From FEN-1350 sp964386005 (lineage in GTDB: Bacteria; Planctomycetota; Phycisphaerae; Sedimentisphaerales; Anaerohalosphaeraceae): a stretch of DNA of 64,000 nucleotides. Both the position numbers and the translations under genes were made by a program. Positions 1-8,786 of the stretch are shown here, piece by piece (position 1 is the first letter of the stretch; the number at the start of each line of letters is the position of its first letter). Below the pieces are notes generated by a model, which saw nothing but the letters and a program-made list of their open reading frames with translations, was not told the DNA's origin and searched no databases. Location: NCBI GenBank assembly GCA_964386005.1, contig CAYLSB010000002.1:83838-147837 (forward strand), given 5' to 3'.

Positions 1-553
1 TTCCATGACGAAGAACATGGACGGCCCTGGCGGCCAACTCCTTGCCCGTTCCGGTTTCTCCGACGATGAGAACCGGATTGCATGTACTGCGGGCGACCAG
101 ACGGATCATTTTCAACGTTTTCAGCATCGCCTGGCTGCGTCCGACGATCGTAACGCACGAAGGGCAATCATCCGAGAAAAATCGATCATCATGATGATAG
201 GCCGTAGAAGTCGAGTCGGCTGGATGGACCGGTTCTTCGAAACGAGAATCCAGTTCGTCAATCGAACAGCAATCGGCTCCGAGGAGTTTCAAATCCTCGA
301 TCTGGCAAGCCGGGTTGGGCGGTCGGACCACGATAACCCGAGCAAAATCAGAAAGATGGTGACGACGGAGGAAATCCCGAATGGTGCTCTGTGGAAATTG
401 TCCATCAAAAACGATTACGTTGGGATTGCTGGAGGTGAGAATATCGGGAATTTCCCGAAGATCATCGACCGCAAAAAGCCGGTTGCACCTGGGTCGGAGT
501 AGGTCTTGGATGTTCGGATCTTTGCCAATTGCCAGGATCGTGTTTACTATCAT
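1..553 (-). CDS. Sigma-54-dependent transcriptional activator, FleQ/FlgR-like (partial, C-terminus beyond left edge)
   Basis: Read on the minus strand, an open frame runs from ATG at 553 to the window edge (184 codons). Residues 1 to about 105 resemble a response-regulator receiver: a beta-strand ending in an aspartate (VIVFDGQFP, near residue 50) is visible, but the usual N-terminal acidic pair is replaced by AIGKD and no conserved threonine/lysine is clear. An AAA+ sigma-54 interaction domain follows, beginning IVGRSQAML and including a Walker A motif, GETGTGKE. It should bind enhancer DNA and drive sigma-54 RNA polymerase by ATP hydrolysis. A degenerate receiver is also known in FleQ-type flagellar master regulators. 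It is divergent from the hook operon, which has a -24/-12 promoter. No strong ribosome binding site precedes the ATG. The GAFTGA loop and DNA-binding domain are not visible. Confidence 0.85.
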   Translation of the reverse strand, partial: MIVNTILAIGKDPNIQDLLRPRCNRLFAVDDLREIPDILTSSNPNVIVFDGQFPQSTIRDFLRRHHLSDFARVIVVRPPNPACQIEDLKLLGADCCSIDELDSRFEEPVHPADSTSTAYHHDDRFFSDDCPSCVTIVGRSQAMLKTLKMIRLVARSTCNPVLIVGETGTGKELAARAVHVLRHG

Positions 554-1020
554 TGTTTCAATCTCACAGGAGATATTATCCGCATCAAAGAAAGAACCAA
601 GGGAACATTAGTCCAATTGTTCGGCAGGAGGCGAAATGAAACTTTAATTATTTATGGGACGGTCGGATAATTTTTGGTCGATTTGTCCGGAAATCGATAG
701 ATCGTCGGACGCACGACACGGATTCATCGTTATCGGACGTTGGATGGATTCCAGGAGAGTATCGGGCGCATGAAGGAAAGAATTTCTATCGATGTGGGAG
801 TTTTTTGATCATGGCGCACATAAATCCGATCGGCGAAGGGATGCATACTCTTTCGATTTCGAATTTTCTAACCCCTTGTCGTTACTGATTCTATATCCGT
901 TTCTGATTTTTTTCCTTTGTGAGGTGGCATGTAACTTGCTCAATGTATTTACAGCGAACCGTATCGATTGTGCAGGTCGGATTCCCTTTTGGGATTCCCA
1001 TTTGAAATGAGGAACCGGAT
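554..1020. other. Divergent intergenic region between the activator and flgD
   Basis: This 467-base gap carries the control region of the hook operon. A -24/-12 promoter lies near its right end. Three short TCGGA-containing motifs (around 663, 705 and 733) lie 190-260 bases upstream of it, a reasonable distance for enhancer sites, but they are too short to assign. A 72-codon frame at 792-1010 spans the promoter and has no ribosome binding site, so I do not treat it as a gene. Confidence 0.6.
925..940 (+). promoter_or_regulatory. Sigma-54 (-24/-12) promoter of the flgD operon
   Basis: The sequence TGGCATGTAACTTGCT fits the sigma-54 consensus (TGGCACG, four bases, TTGCW). The GG and GC doublets are exactly ten bases apart. 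Transcription would start near 951, giving a leader of about 70 bases before flgD. A sigma-54 activator is encoded divergently next to it. Confidence 0.85.
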
Positions 1021-1473
1021 ATGCCAGTAATGAGTGGTACCACCAGTGCCAGCCAACAGAAGCTGGATTTTATGAATCTGTTAATCGAGGAGTTGCGAAA
1101 CCAGAATCCGCTGGAACCCTTGAGCAACCAGCAGATGGCGGCACAAATGGCGCAGTTTTCGCAACTGGAACAGTCTGAGAATATGAATTCGAATTTGGAA
1201 ACAATCAACGAAACGATTGGAAAACTCAACACAAGTTTTTCGGGAGCGATGCTGGTTCAGCAATTTGAGTTTGCGCGGTCGCTTCTGGGACAAAAAGTGA
1301 CGTTTGGTGTGGAGGAAAGCGGCGCCGTATATTCAGGAAAGGCGGAAAAGGTCCATGTTGTGCAGGGCCGGCCGATGTTGGATGTACGAGTCAAACTCGA
1401 TAACAACGGCAGTTCAACGGAAAGCCTGGTTTCCGTCGGACTGGATCAAATCATGGAGATCGCCACGGAGTAA
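1021..1473 (+). CDS. flgD: Flagellar hook assembly (hook-cap) protein FlgD
   Basis: FlgD caps the growing hook and helps FlgE subunits polymerise outside the cell. The 150-residue product has the conserved N-terminal region: LDFMNLLIEELRNQNPLEP at about residues 15-33, then a helix rich in Q/M with AAQMAQFSQLEQ. The C-terminal part is about 60 residues (GQKVTFG onwards). It is shorter than enterobacterial FlgD (about 230 residues), so the tandem Tudor/FnIII-like C-terminal part appears reduced. The ATG at 1021 follows GAGG with good spacing; an in-frame ATG at 1030 is less well placed. It is the first gene of the hook operon and sits 35 bases before flgE. Confidence 0.9.
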   Translation: MPVMSGTTSASQQKLDFMNLLIEELRNQNPLEPLSNQQMAAQMAQFSQLEQSENMNSNLETINETIGKLNTSFSGAMLVQQFEFARSLLGQKVTFGVEESGAVYSGKAEKVHVVQGRPMLDVRVKLDNNGSSTESLVSVGLDQIMEIATE

Positions 1474-1508
1474 AAGGGCGGTTACCGTATTAAGTCAAGG
1501 AGCGCACT

Positions 1509-3227
1509 ATGGGTTCTGCATTAGCGGCGGGAGTATCGGGGCTAAAGGCACATGAAGCGATGCTGGATGTGGCGGGGAACAACCTGTCGAATGTCAATAC
1601 GGTGGGATATAAATCGAGTAATGTCACATTTGCGGAGTTACTCAGTCAGACGATCAAGAAAGCCAGCGGTCCGACCGGGTCCCTGGGGGGGACGAATCCC
1701 CAGCAAATGGGCAGTGGTGTGGGGATTTCGGCGGTGTCGCGGAATATGAGCCAGGGAAACCTCTATGCGACAGGCCAGGACCTGGATGTGGCTATTGATG
1801 GACAGGGATATTTTGTGCTGAACGACGGGGCCCAAAATGTGTACACACGTCGCGGCTCGTTCGCGGTGGATGCCGATAATACCCTGGTAGATCCCGCAAC
1901 GGGGTATAAGGTTCAACGAATCGGATCGGAAGGCGAGGCGGATGGATTTCAAACCACCGGGGATTCGAGCATTCATATTCCATGGGATGCATCCATGCCG
2001 GCCAGCGCGACATCAGCGATTTCAATGAATGGGAACCTCCGTTCCTCCGCATCCGCAGACGACGTTACGTATCACAGAATCACGGCGAATCTGGGCCTTA
2101 CCACCAATAGCGGAACCTCCGTAACCGCAACGTCGTTTTTGTCAAGCCTTGATCAATGGACCGTGCCCTTGGGAGTCGGAGATACCGGCACGTTGCGGAT
2201 ATCGGGAGTTACGGAGAACGGGACGGTGTTTACCAATCAGGACGTAACATGGACCGGGGCTGCGGCCGGAGCCGGGGATACGGTGCAGGATGTCCTGGAT
2301 CAGATCTCAGCCCTTTTTAGCCATTCGACGGCGACGGTTAATTCGGATGGAAAGATCACCATTACCGATAGCCAGGGGGGATACAGTCTGGCTCAAATTA
2401 CCGCGATGAATTATGTTCCTTCGGGAGCGGATCGTCTTACGGTTCCGACTTTTTTTGATCTGACCAGACCGGGAGGAAACGACAGCAAGGCCTTCAATAT
2501 TAATATCTATGATTCCATGGGCGAACCCCATGTAATGTCAGGTTATCTGGTCAAAACGAATGCAACCAACACCTGGGATCTTGTCATTCCGAGTATAACC
2601 GGAGAAACAGCCCCGGCGTGGGCGGGATACGACTTGAATGCCGGCACCTACAACCGAAGAATATCCGGTATCCAGTTTAATTCCGATGGATCGTATGCCG
2701 GATTGGCCAATCCGGCGGAATCACTCAGCATCGGGGTCCAGTTCACGAATATTCCGGGGACCCAGGCCATTACGTTCAATTTGGGATCGGAAGGGGACTT
2801 TACCGGGCTAACCCAGTTTTACAGTGAGCAATCGAGCGCCAATGCATTGTCCCAGAACGGTTATGAGGCCGGCACGCTTTCCAGTATTACAATCGACCAA
2901 AGCGGAATGGTACTTGGCACGTTTACAAATGGGGTGAAACGTAATGTGGCGGCGCTCCAGATCGGGGTGTTCCAGAATCCCAGCGGAATCGAAGCGGTGG
3001 GGAACGGATATTTTCTGCCTTCGGCAAACTCAGGCGATCCGATTGCGACGACCGCCGCGACCGGGGGGGCCGGGGTCATCAAAGGACAAAGCCTTGAGAA
3101 GTCCAACGTGGATATCGCGACGGAATTTGTGAACATGATGCAGGCACAAAACGGATATCAGGCCAATGCGAGAACGATTCGAGTGGCCAATGATGTCCTT
3201 CGAGAGTTGACCAGTCTGATCCGGTAA
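1509..3227 (+). CDS. flgE: Flagellar hook protein FlgE
   Basis: FlgE forms the curved hook that joins the rod to the filament. The N-terminus (ALAAGVSGLKAHEAMLDV, then AGNNLSNVNTVGYK) is the standard rod/hook-family D0 helix, and the C-terminus (EKSNVDIATEFVNMMQAQNGYQ) is the matching helix that pairs with it. Between them is a long, Thr/Ser/Gly-rich beta region of about 430 residues, which makes this protein (572 residues) longer than enterobacterial FlgE (about 400). The extra mass lies in the surface-exposed D1/D2 domains, which usually vary. AGGAG precedes the ATG at 1509. Confidence 0.95.
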   Translation: MGSALAAGVSGLKAHEAMLDVAGNNLSNVNTVGYKSSNVTFAELLSQTIKKASGPTGSLGGTNPQQMGSGVGISAVSRNMSQGNLYATGQDLDVAIDGQGYFVLNDGAQNVYTRRGSFAVDADNTLVDPATGYKVQRIGSEGEADGFQTTGDSSIHIPWDASMPASATSAISMNGNLRSSASADDVTYHRITANLGLTTNSGTSVTATSFLSSLDQWTVPLGVGDTGTLRISGVTENGTVFTNQDVTWTGAAAGAGDTVQDVLDQISALFSHSTATVNSDGKITITDSQGGYSLAQITAMNYVPSGADRLTVPTFFDLTRPGGNDSKAFNINIYDSMGEPHVMSGYLVKTNATNTWDLVIPSITGETAPAWAGYDLNAGTYNRRISGIQFNSDGSYAGLANPAESLSIGVQFTNIPGTQAITFNLGSEGDFTGLTQFYSEQSSANALSQNGYEAGTLSSITIDQSGMVLGTFTNGVKRNVAALQIGVFQNPSGIEAVGNGYFLPSANSGDPIATTAATGGAGVIKGQSLEKSNVDIATEFVNMMQAQNGYQANARTIRVANDVLRELTSLIR

Positions 3228-3247
3228 TAAAAGGTAAAACGAAGACG

Positions 3248-4459
3248 ATGGTATCGGCGGCGATCACAGGGATGGTTTCGAGTATTCTGGGGCAATTGAC
3301 ACCGGTCGAGAAGTTCATGGCGCTCAAACGATGGAACACGAGCCGTCCGACCGTGATGACCCTGACGGAGATTCTGACCAATCGCTGGATCATTCTGACC
3401 GGCGCGTCGCTGGTATTTCTGTTGACTCTGCTCTTCCTGGCGGTTCGTCGGAGCCGATTAATGAAAGAGAACCTATTGCGATGGGAACAGTACGAGGTAT
3501 CCTGTGACCGTCGAGGTTTGACGGCTCAGGAACGAGAAATACTATCCGCGATCGTGAAGAAGTCGGGTCATCGACGTCCGGATGAGATCTTCTCTCTTCC
3601 GGATATTTTTCATCGAGGAATGTCCCGGGTCATGCAGGAATATTTTTCGGCCGGTCATAATCTGGTCGAGCGAAAGAAATTGAATGTAACGATAGGCCAG
3701 ATCAGGCAGAAACTCGGTTTTCAGAAACCGTCCGGGGGTCTTTCGGTTCGTCGTCGTTCCAGTCAGGGATTGACCAGTCGAGATATCCCGCTGGGGAAAA
3801 CGGTGTCCATCGCACTGTCATCCAGACCCGACGGTTCTCGAATCGATGCCATCGTGATTCGGAATGATGAATATGAACTGGCGGTGCGACCGGAGATCCC
3901 CGTGTCGTGTCAACCCGGTCAACACTGGAACGTTCGTTACCGTTTTGGAGCCGCGACCTATGAATTCGATTCCTTGACCATGGTCTGCGGACCGGAGGGA
4001 CTGGAATTGAACCATGCCGAATCGGTTCGGTTTTTGAATCGACGTCGGTTTTTGCGTGTTCCGGTTCGGTTTCCGGCCCTGATCGCAGAATTCCCGATCC
4101 GTCGAAATCGGGACGAGGAGCGTTTGGCCGCTCCTCAATTTCATTCGGGAATCATCACGGAATTATCGGGGCCGGGATTGCGGATTCATACGGATTTGTT
4201 CGTGGACGACGGGCAGCGTTTACTGGTTATTATAGAGTTAGAACAAGGAAAAATAATCGAGGATGTGGCGGAGGTTCGGGGAGCACGGGATACGGCGGAC
4301 AAGAATTCGTTTGGCGTTGAATTGATCGGCCTGGACGATGCCACGGTGAATGAGTTGATCCGGATCACCAACACGCTGGCGATTCGTCGTGAGGCGAAAG
4401 AGCACACCCCGGAACAGGACCTGGCGGCTGTGGCGACCGGAGGGACATACCATGGCTGA
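3248..4459 (+). CDS. Membrane-anchored YcgR-like PilZ domain protein
   Basis: Residues about 48-65 form one transmembrane segment, followed by a helical stretch. A beta-rich YcgR-N-like domain covers roughly residues 180-270, and a PilZ domain roughly residues 275-385. The PilZ c-di-GMP signature is present as RRFLR (RxxxR) and, further on, ELSGPG, where the usual D/N of D/NxSxxG is Glu. In this family, c-di-GMP binding couples to a motor brake or motility output. Placement between flgE and flgF, with its stop overlapping flgF by 8 bases, supports a flagellar role. The start is uncertain: ATG 3248 has a weak ribosome binding site, and ATG 3356 just before the membrane helix is an alternative. 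Confidence 0.8.
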   Translation: MVSAAITGMVSSILGQLTPVEKFMALKRWNTSRPTVMTLTEILTNRWIILTGASLVFLLTLLFLAVRRSRLMKENLLRWEQYEVSCDRRGLTAQEREILSAIVKKSGHRRPDEIFSLPDIFHRGMSRVMQEYFSAGHNLVERKKLNVTIGQIRQKLGFQKPSGGLSVRRRSSQGLTSRDIPLGKTVSIALSSRPDGSRIDAIVIRNDEYELAVRPEIPVSCQPGQHWNVRYRFGAATYEFDSLTMVCGPEGLELNHAESVRFLNRRRFLRVPVRFPALIAEFPIRRNRDEERLAAPQFHSGIITELSGPGLRIHTDLFVDDGQRLLVIIELEQGKIIEDVAEVRGARDTADKNSFGVELIGLDDATVNELIRITNTLAIRREAKEHTPEQDLAAVATGGTYHG

Positions 4460-5189
4460 TGCAGTCCAGGGAATCAGTTCGAATATTCAGGCCTTGATTC
4501 ATGAATATGAGACCGTCACTCAAAATCTGGCCAACATGAGCACGACGGGATATAAGCGAAACATGAACAGTTTTACCCGTGAGCTGATGGGGCGACTGTC
4601 CGACGATCCGCAGCATATACCTCCGGATGGATCCATAGCCATCCTGCCCGGAAGGGATTTCAGCCAGGGGCAATTGACCATGACATCGCGCCATCTGGAT
4701 GTGGCGATCCGGGGGAAGGGATTTTTCGTGATTGAAACTCCCGAGGGGCCTCTCTACACCCGTAGCGGAGTTCTTCAGGTTCAGCGGGATGGACGAGTCG
4801 TCGATGTGAATGGCCGGAATGTCGCCGGTATGGAGGGTCCGATCATCCTGCCCTCGACGATCAGCGAATTGGACATCTCCATTTCGGAAAACGGGACATT
4901 GAAATCCGGTGATACCGTGCTGGGACAATTGAAAATTGTGGATTTCGGCGCGAATGAAAACCGGCTTGTGGCGGATGGATACAATTGTTTCCGTGCTCCG
5001 CAGGATGCGATACCCATGGCAGCGGACAAGGCGTCCGTACAACAGGGCTATCGGGAAAGTTCCAATGTCAAGGCGGTCGAAGAGATGGTCAATCTGATGA
5101 AGGTATCGCGAATGTATGAAACCAATATGAACCTTCTTCGCAAACGACAGGATTATACCCGCGCGATTCTGACGGTAGCCAACGGGTAA
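4452..5189 (+). CDS. flgF: Flagellar basal-body rod protein FlgF
   Basis: This is a proximal rod subunit, exported by the flagellar type III system. The product has 245 residues, close to enterobacterial FlgF (251). The N-terminus (TVTQNLANMSTTGYKRNM) and C-terminus (ESSNVKAVEEMVNLMKVSRM) are the paired rod-family helices, with the central FlgG/FlgF-type domain (LDVAIRGKGFFVIETPEGPL) between them. GGAGG lies at the right distance before ATG 4452. It is assigned FlgF rather than FlgG because the next gene is the closer match to FlgG. Confidence 0.88.
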   Translation: MADAVQGISSNIQALIHEYETVTQNLANMSTTGYKRNMNSFTRELMGRLSDDPQHIPPDGSIAILPGRDFSQGQLTMTSRHLDVAIRGKGFFVIETPEGPLYTRSGVLQVQRDGRVVDVNGRNVAGMEGPIILPSTISELDISISENGTLKSGDTVLGQLKIVDFGANENRLVADGYNCFRAPQDAIPMAADKASVQQGYRESSNVKAVEEMVNLMKVSRMYETNMNLLRKRQDYTRAILTVANG

Positions 5190-5208
5190 TGGAAACAGGA
5201 GACCATGT

Positions 5209-5991
5209 ATGCTAAGGGCATTTTCCACAGCGGCGACCGGTATGGACGCCCAGCAGTTGATGATCGATTCGATTGCCCACAATCTGGCCAACGTCAATAC
5301 CAACGGATACAAGCGGTCGATGTTGAATTTTCAGGATCTGTTGTATATCAAAATGCGGGAAGCGGATCGGGAAGTCGCCAGCGGGATTACGGCCCCCAGC
5401 GGTCTGGAGATCGGCAGCGGGGTGCAGCCGGCATCGACCACGAAGGCGTTCGCCGTGGGCGAATTGCAGCGGACGGACAACGATCTCGATATCGCGATTC
5501 AAGGGGACGGTTTCCTGGAGATCACGTTGCCCAGCGGAGAAAAGCGCTACACACGGGATGGTTCGCTTCAGAAGGATGCGGATGGACAATTGGTGACGGC
5601 CAGCGGATATGCGGTGAGCCCGTCGATTACGATTCCGGTGGATGCCATGTCGGTGGATATTGCGGGAGACGGGACGGTCAACGCCCAAACTCCCAGCGGC
5701 AATCAAGTGCTGGGGACGATCCAAACGTATCGATTTCAAAACCCGGCCGGTTTGAGTTCCGAGGGAGGGAATCTGTATCGTGAGACGGAGGCCAGCGGAA
5801 CGGCGACGGCCGGAACTCCGGGGGAAGAGGGGTATGGAAGCATCCTGTCAAAGTACCTGGAAAAATCCAACGTGCAAATGGTTTCGGAATTGGTGAACCT
5901 GATCACCGCGCAGCGAGGTTATGAAATCAATTCGCGCTGTATCCGTGCGGGTGACAATATGCTCACACAGCTCAGCACACTGATCCGGTAA
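5209..5991 (+). CDS. flgG: Flagellar distal rod protein FlgG
   Basis: FlgG builds the distal rod that crosses the periplasm through the P and L rings. The product has 260 residues, the same as enterobacterial FlgG. It shows the typical start (MLRAFSTAATGMDAQQ), the rod motif AHNLANVNTNGYKR, the core LDIAIQGDGFLEI, and the C-terminal helix EKSNVQMVSELVNLITAQRG. AGGAG precedes the ATG. It lies 19 bases after flgF and 11 before flgA. Confidence 0.95.
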   Translation: MLRAFSTAATGMDAQQLMIDSIAHNLANVNTNGYKRSMLNFQDLLYIKMREADREVASGITAPSGLEIGSGVQPASTTKAFAVGELQRTDNDLDIAIQGDGFLEITLPSGEKRYTRDGSLQKDADGQLVTASGYAVSPSITIPVDAMSVDIAGDGTVNAQTPSGNQVLGTIQTYRFQNPAGLSSEGGNLYRETEASGTATAGTPGEEGYGSILSKYLEKSNVQMVSELVNLITAQRGYEINSRCIRAGDNMLTQLSTLIR

Positions 5992-6002
5992 GAGGTGAGA
6001 CG

Positions 6003-7013
6003 ATGAGACATCGGAACCTTGTTTATCATCGAATCGGTCGATGGCCAGGATGGATTGCGATCGAAGTTCTGATCCTCGTCGGCGGCGCATGGGGGCAACG
6101 CGACGGAATTCAAATCTATCTGTTTCGGGAAGCGGTGTTGGATACGGAAACCATCAGCATAGGGCAAGTGGGGATTGTTCGGGGCGATGTTGATCTGGCG
6201 GCTCGCGTCCAGCCGATGGGGTTGGGTCGGTTCACCGTGCCCGGCCAGCAGATTCTTCTGGATCGACAAACGATTGTCAGTCGGATTGTGTCCAGCGGAG
6301 TTGATCCCGCATCGTTACAGATCAGCGGTGCCGATTCGGTTGTGATTCGACGAAACGACGAGCAGGTGTCTTCGGAACGGCTGGTTCGGGTGGCTGAAAT
6401 TCTTCTCCAGTCGCAGATTCCCGTTCCGATGCGAATCAATCTGATTCGAACTCCCAAAGCCCTTGCCGTGGGCAAAACAAATGGGCCGGTGGATTTGAAA
6501 CCCCGGCTGAGCGGCCCGATCAAGGGTGGATTGGCCCGCGTGATCGTGGAGGCGGTGGTCAACGGGCATGTTGTCGGACAACAGGATTTGTTGTTTGGCG
6601 TCAAGTACAAACGTCGCAGGGCTGTGGCCGTGGATGATCTTCCTGCCGGGGTCGTATTGAATGATGCGAATATCAGGATCGAAACGGTCGAATCGGGAGA
6701 TCCCGAATCCGGCCATTGGGCGGCGCCGTTTGGAATGGTGACGCGGCAGCGGATCGGCAAAGGGCAAGAGATCGAATCGGAACGGACGGTGCCGATGGAA
6801 GCGCCGATCCTCATTAAGCGTCGGCAGACGGTGGTGGTTAAGCTGGAGACTTCCCGATTGTCGCTATCCTCTCTCGGAGAGGCACAGGATGAGGGCAAGG
6901 TGGGTGATTCGATTCCGGTGAAGATGGGAACGGCTCGGGATGCAAGGGTGATCAAAGGGAAAATACAGCCGGACGGAACTGTGGAACCGTATTATGAAGG
7001 GATCAAATCATGA
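6003..7013 (+). CDS. flgA: Flagellar P-ring assembly chaperone FlgA
   Basis: FlgA is a periplasmic chaperone for the P ring protein FlgI. The 336-residue product starts with a hydrophobic segment (WIAIEVLILVGGAWG) that fits a Sec signal peptide. A SAF-type domain fills the second half (AVAVDDLPAGVVLNDANIR, then TRQRIGKGQEIESER). The C-terminus has the family's usual closing pattern of modification and reuse strands (DSIPVKMGTARDARVIKG). It is longer than enterobacterial FlgA (219 residues), with the extra length ahead of the SAF domain. GAGGTGAG precedes the ATG, and its stop overlaps flgH by 4 bases. Confidence 0.88.
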   Translation: MRHRNLVYHRIGRWPGWIAIEVLILVGGAWGQRDGIQIYLFREAVLDTETISIGQVGIVRGDVDLAARVQPMGLGRFTVPGQQILLDRQTIVSRIVSSGVDPASLQISGADSVVIRRNDEQVSSERLVRVAEILLQSQIPVPMRINLIRTPKALAVGKTNGPVDLKPRLSGPIKGGLARVIVEAVVNGHVVGQQDLLFGVKYKRRRAVAVDDLPAGVVLNDANIRIETVESGDPESGHWAAPFGMVTRQRIGKGQEIESERTVPMEAPILIKRRQTVVVKLETSRLSLSSLGEAQDEGKVGDSIPVKMGTARDARVIKGKIQPDGTVEPYYEGIKS

Positions 7014-7624
7014 AGACGATACGATGGATTGGACTCATAGCGATAATCATTTTCCCCGTCTGCGAGGGCATGGCCGGCTCGATCTGGGCTAAAAAAAACG
7101 TGATGTCCAAGGGCTATTATGCGGACGACAAGGCGGGAAAAGTCGGCGATGTTCTCACCATCATCATCAATGAAGACAGCAAAGTGGATAATAAGGTCGA
7201 TCGAAACCTTAGCAAGACAACATCCAATTCGCTGGACTTTAATGGCGACAATGCCAAGATCGATCATATCATTCCGTCAGTGCCCAGTCTGAAGTTTGAG
7301 GCGGAGTCCTCCAAATCGCTGAAAGGTAAGAGTGATTATAAAGATGAGAGGTCATTTGAAGATCGCATCACCGTGATTGTGATCGATATCCACCCGAATG
7401 GGAACCTTGTGGTCATGGGGACTCGTGAACGCGAGGTGGGGGGGGACAAGCAAATCATTCAAGCCAGCGGAATCGTTCGGCCCAGTGATATCCTGTATTC
7501 CAATACCATTCGGAGCGATCAGGTGGCAAATTTCAAACTGATCTCCTTGAATGAAGGAGTGACGAAAGCGTATAACGAACCGGGATGGCTGGGCAAGATC
7601 GTCGATTTTCTCTGGCCGTTCTGA
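7010..7624 (+). CDS. flgH: Flagellar L-ring protein FlgH
   Basis: FlgH forms the L ring in the outer membrane, so this gene is direct evidence for a diderm envelope. The 204-residue product carries the conserved pattern KAGKVGDVLTIIINEDSKV, and near the C-terminus the family motifs ASGIVRPSDILYSNTIRSD and GWLGKIVDFLWPF. FlgH is usually a lipoprotein. Here the signal region ends FPVCEGMAG, and the only cysteine lacks a proper lipobox (Phe-Pro-Val before it). The ATG overlaps the flgA stop by 4 bases, consistent with translational coupling. Confidence 0.92.
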   Translation: MKTIRWIGLIAIIIFPVCEGMAGSIWAKKNVMSKGYYADDKAGKVGDVLTIIINEDSKVDNKVDRNLSKTTSNSLDFNGDNAKIDHIIPSVPSLKFEAESSKSLKGKSDYKDERSFEDRITVIVIDIHPNGNLVVMGTREREVGGDKQIIQASGIVRPSDILYSNTIRSDQVANFKLISLNEGVTKAYNEPGWLGKIVDFLWPF

Positions 7625-7641
7625 TGGGATGGGAAACGAAA

Positions 7642-8763
7642 ATGGACCGCATACAACGGATCATCTGTCTCGTTGGCCTGTTGATTCTGAATGCCGGAAT
7701 CCTCCATGCGGCACGGATCAAGGATATCACCTGGATCAAAGGCGTACGAGGGAACCACTTGAGCGGAATGGGTCTGGTTGTGGGTCTTGCGGGGACGGGT
7801 GATTCGACGTTGTCCAGCGCCCAGGCAATGGCCAGCCTGCTTCGCCGGCAGGATGGATTAACATTTCCTCCCGCGATGCTGGCCAGCGGAAATATGGCTC
7901 AGGTGATGGTGACGGCTGAATTGGGACCCTGGGACCAGGAAGGTTCCCCGATTGATATTGATGTGTCAGCATTTGGAAATACCAAAAGTCTGCAAGGCGG
8001 GATTCTTCTGCCGACGGAACTGAAGGGAGCGGATGGACAGGTGTATGCGGTGACCCGGGCCGGGGCCATCTCTACGGCGTCGTGGACGGTGGAAGGCCAG
8101 ACCGGCAGCAAGGTGGCCAAGAATCATTCGACGGTCGGTCGCATTCCGAATGGGGCCTATGTGGAGCGAGCGGAACAGGCAACCCTGATCGAGGTGATCG
8201 GGGGACGGCAGGTTGTAACTCTCTTGCTAAAACATCCGGATTTGACGACCGCACAAGGGATCGAGGATGAGATCAATTCGATAGCGAGCGGTTCGGCCGT
8301 CGTAACCGGTCCCGGAGCGGTCCAAATCGTCATTCCCAAAGACGTACCGGCGGGAGAAGAATTAAAATATATTGGGAAAATAATGACGGTAAACGTCGAG
8401 GTGGATCTCTCGGCGAAGGTCGTCATCAACGAGAAAACGGGGACGATCGTAGCTGGGGGAAACGTGGGGATATCCGAAGTGGCGATTTCTCAGGGTAGTC
8501 TTGTTATCAAGATTAAGGAACAGCAGTTTGTCTCCCAGCCGACGGCGCCGTTTACGGAAAGCGCGACGACGGCCGTTGTGCAGGATACATCCATCTCCGT
8601 CGAAGAACAGGAAGGGCATTTGATTCGGATTCCCAAGGTGGTTTCCGTATCCGAATTGGTCGAAGCTCTGAACGCGATTGGCGCGACGCCACGGGATTTG
8701 ATTGCGATTTTCAACGCCCTTCATGAGGCGGGGGCGTTACAAGCCGAATTGATAACCATGTAG
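7642..8763 (+). CDS. flgI: Flagellar P-ring protein FlgI
   Basis: FlgI forms the periplasmic P ring around the rod. With start 7642 the product is 373 residues, close to the family norm (about 365), and begins with a Sec signal peptide (RIICLVGLLILNAGILHA) directly before mature ARIKDITWIKGVRGN. The conserved GLVVGLAGTGDS motif follows, and the C-terminal motifs LVEALNAIGATPRDLIAIFN and LHEAGALQAEL are intact. An in-frame ATG at 7624 overlaps the flgH stop by one base but lacks a ribosome binding site and would lengthen the signal peptide. I prefer 7642. Confidence 0.93.
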   Translation: MDRIQRIICLVGLLILNAGILHAARIKDITWIKGVRGNHLSGMGLVVGLAGTGDSTLSSAQAMASLLRRQDGLTFPPAMLASGNMAQVMVTAELGPWDQEGSPIDIDVSAFGNTKSLQGGILLPTELKGADGQVYAVTRAGAISTASWTVEGQTGSKVAKNHSTVGRIPNGAYVERAEQATLIEVIGGRQVVTLLLKHPDLTTAQGIEDEINSIASGSAVVTGPGAVQIVIPKDVPAGEELKYIGKIMTVNVEVDLSAKVVINEKTGTIVAGGNVGISEVAISQGSLVIKIKEQQFVSQPTAPFTESATTAVVQDTSISVEEQEGHLIRIPKVVSVSELVEALNAIGATPRDLIAIFNALHEAGALQAELITM

Positions 8764-8786
8764 AGATACGCATCGAGGAGCGATCC

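Noticed and set aside
5..502. A 165-codon plus-strand frame at the left edge
   Set aside because: It is the reverse strand of the sigma-54 activator, whose Walker A motif reads on the minus strand.
792..1010. A 72-codon frame upstream of flgD
   Set aside because: It has no ribosome binding site and runs through the -24/-12 promoter.
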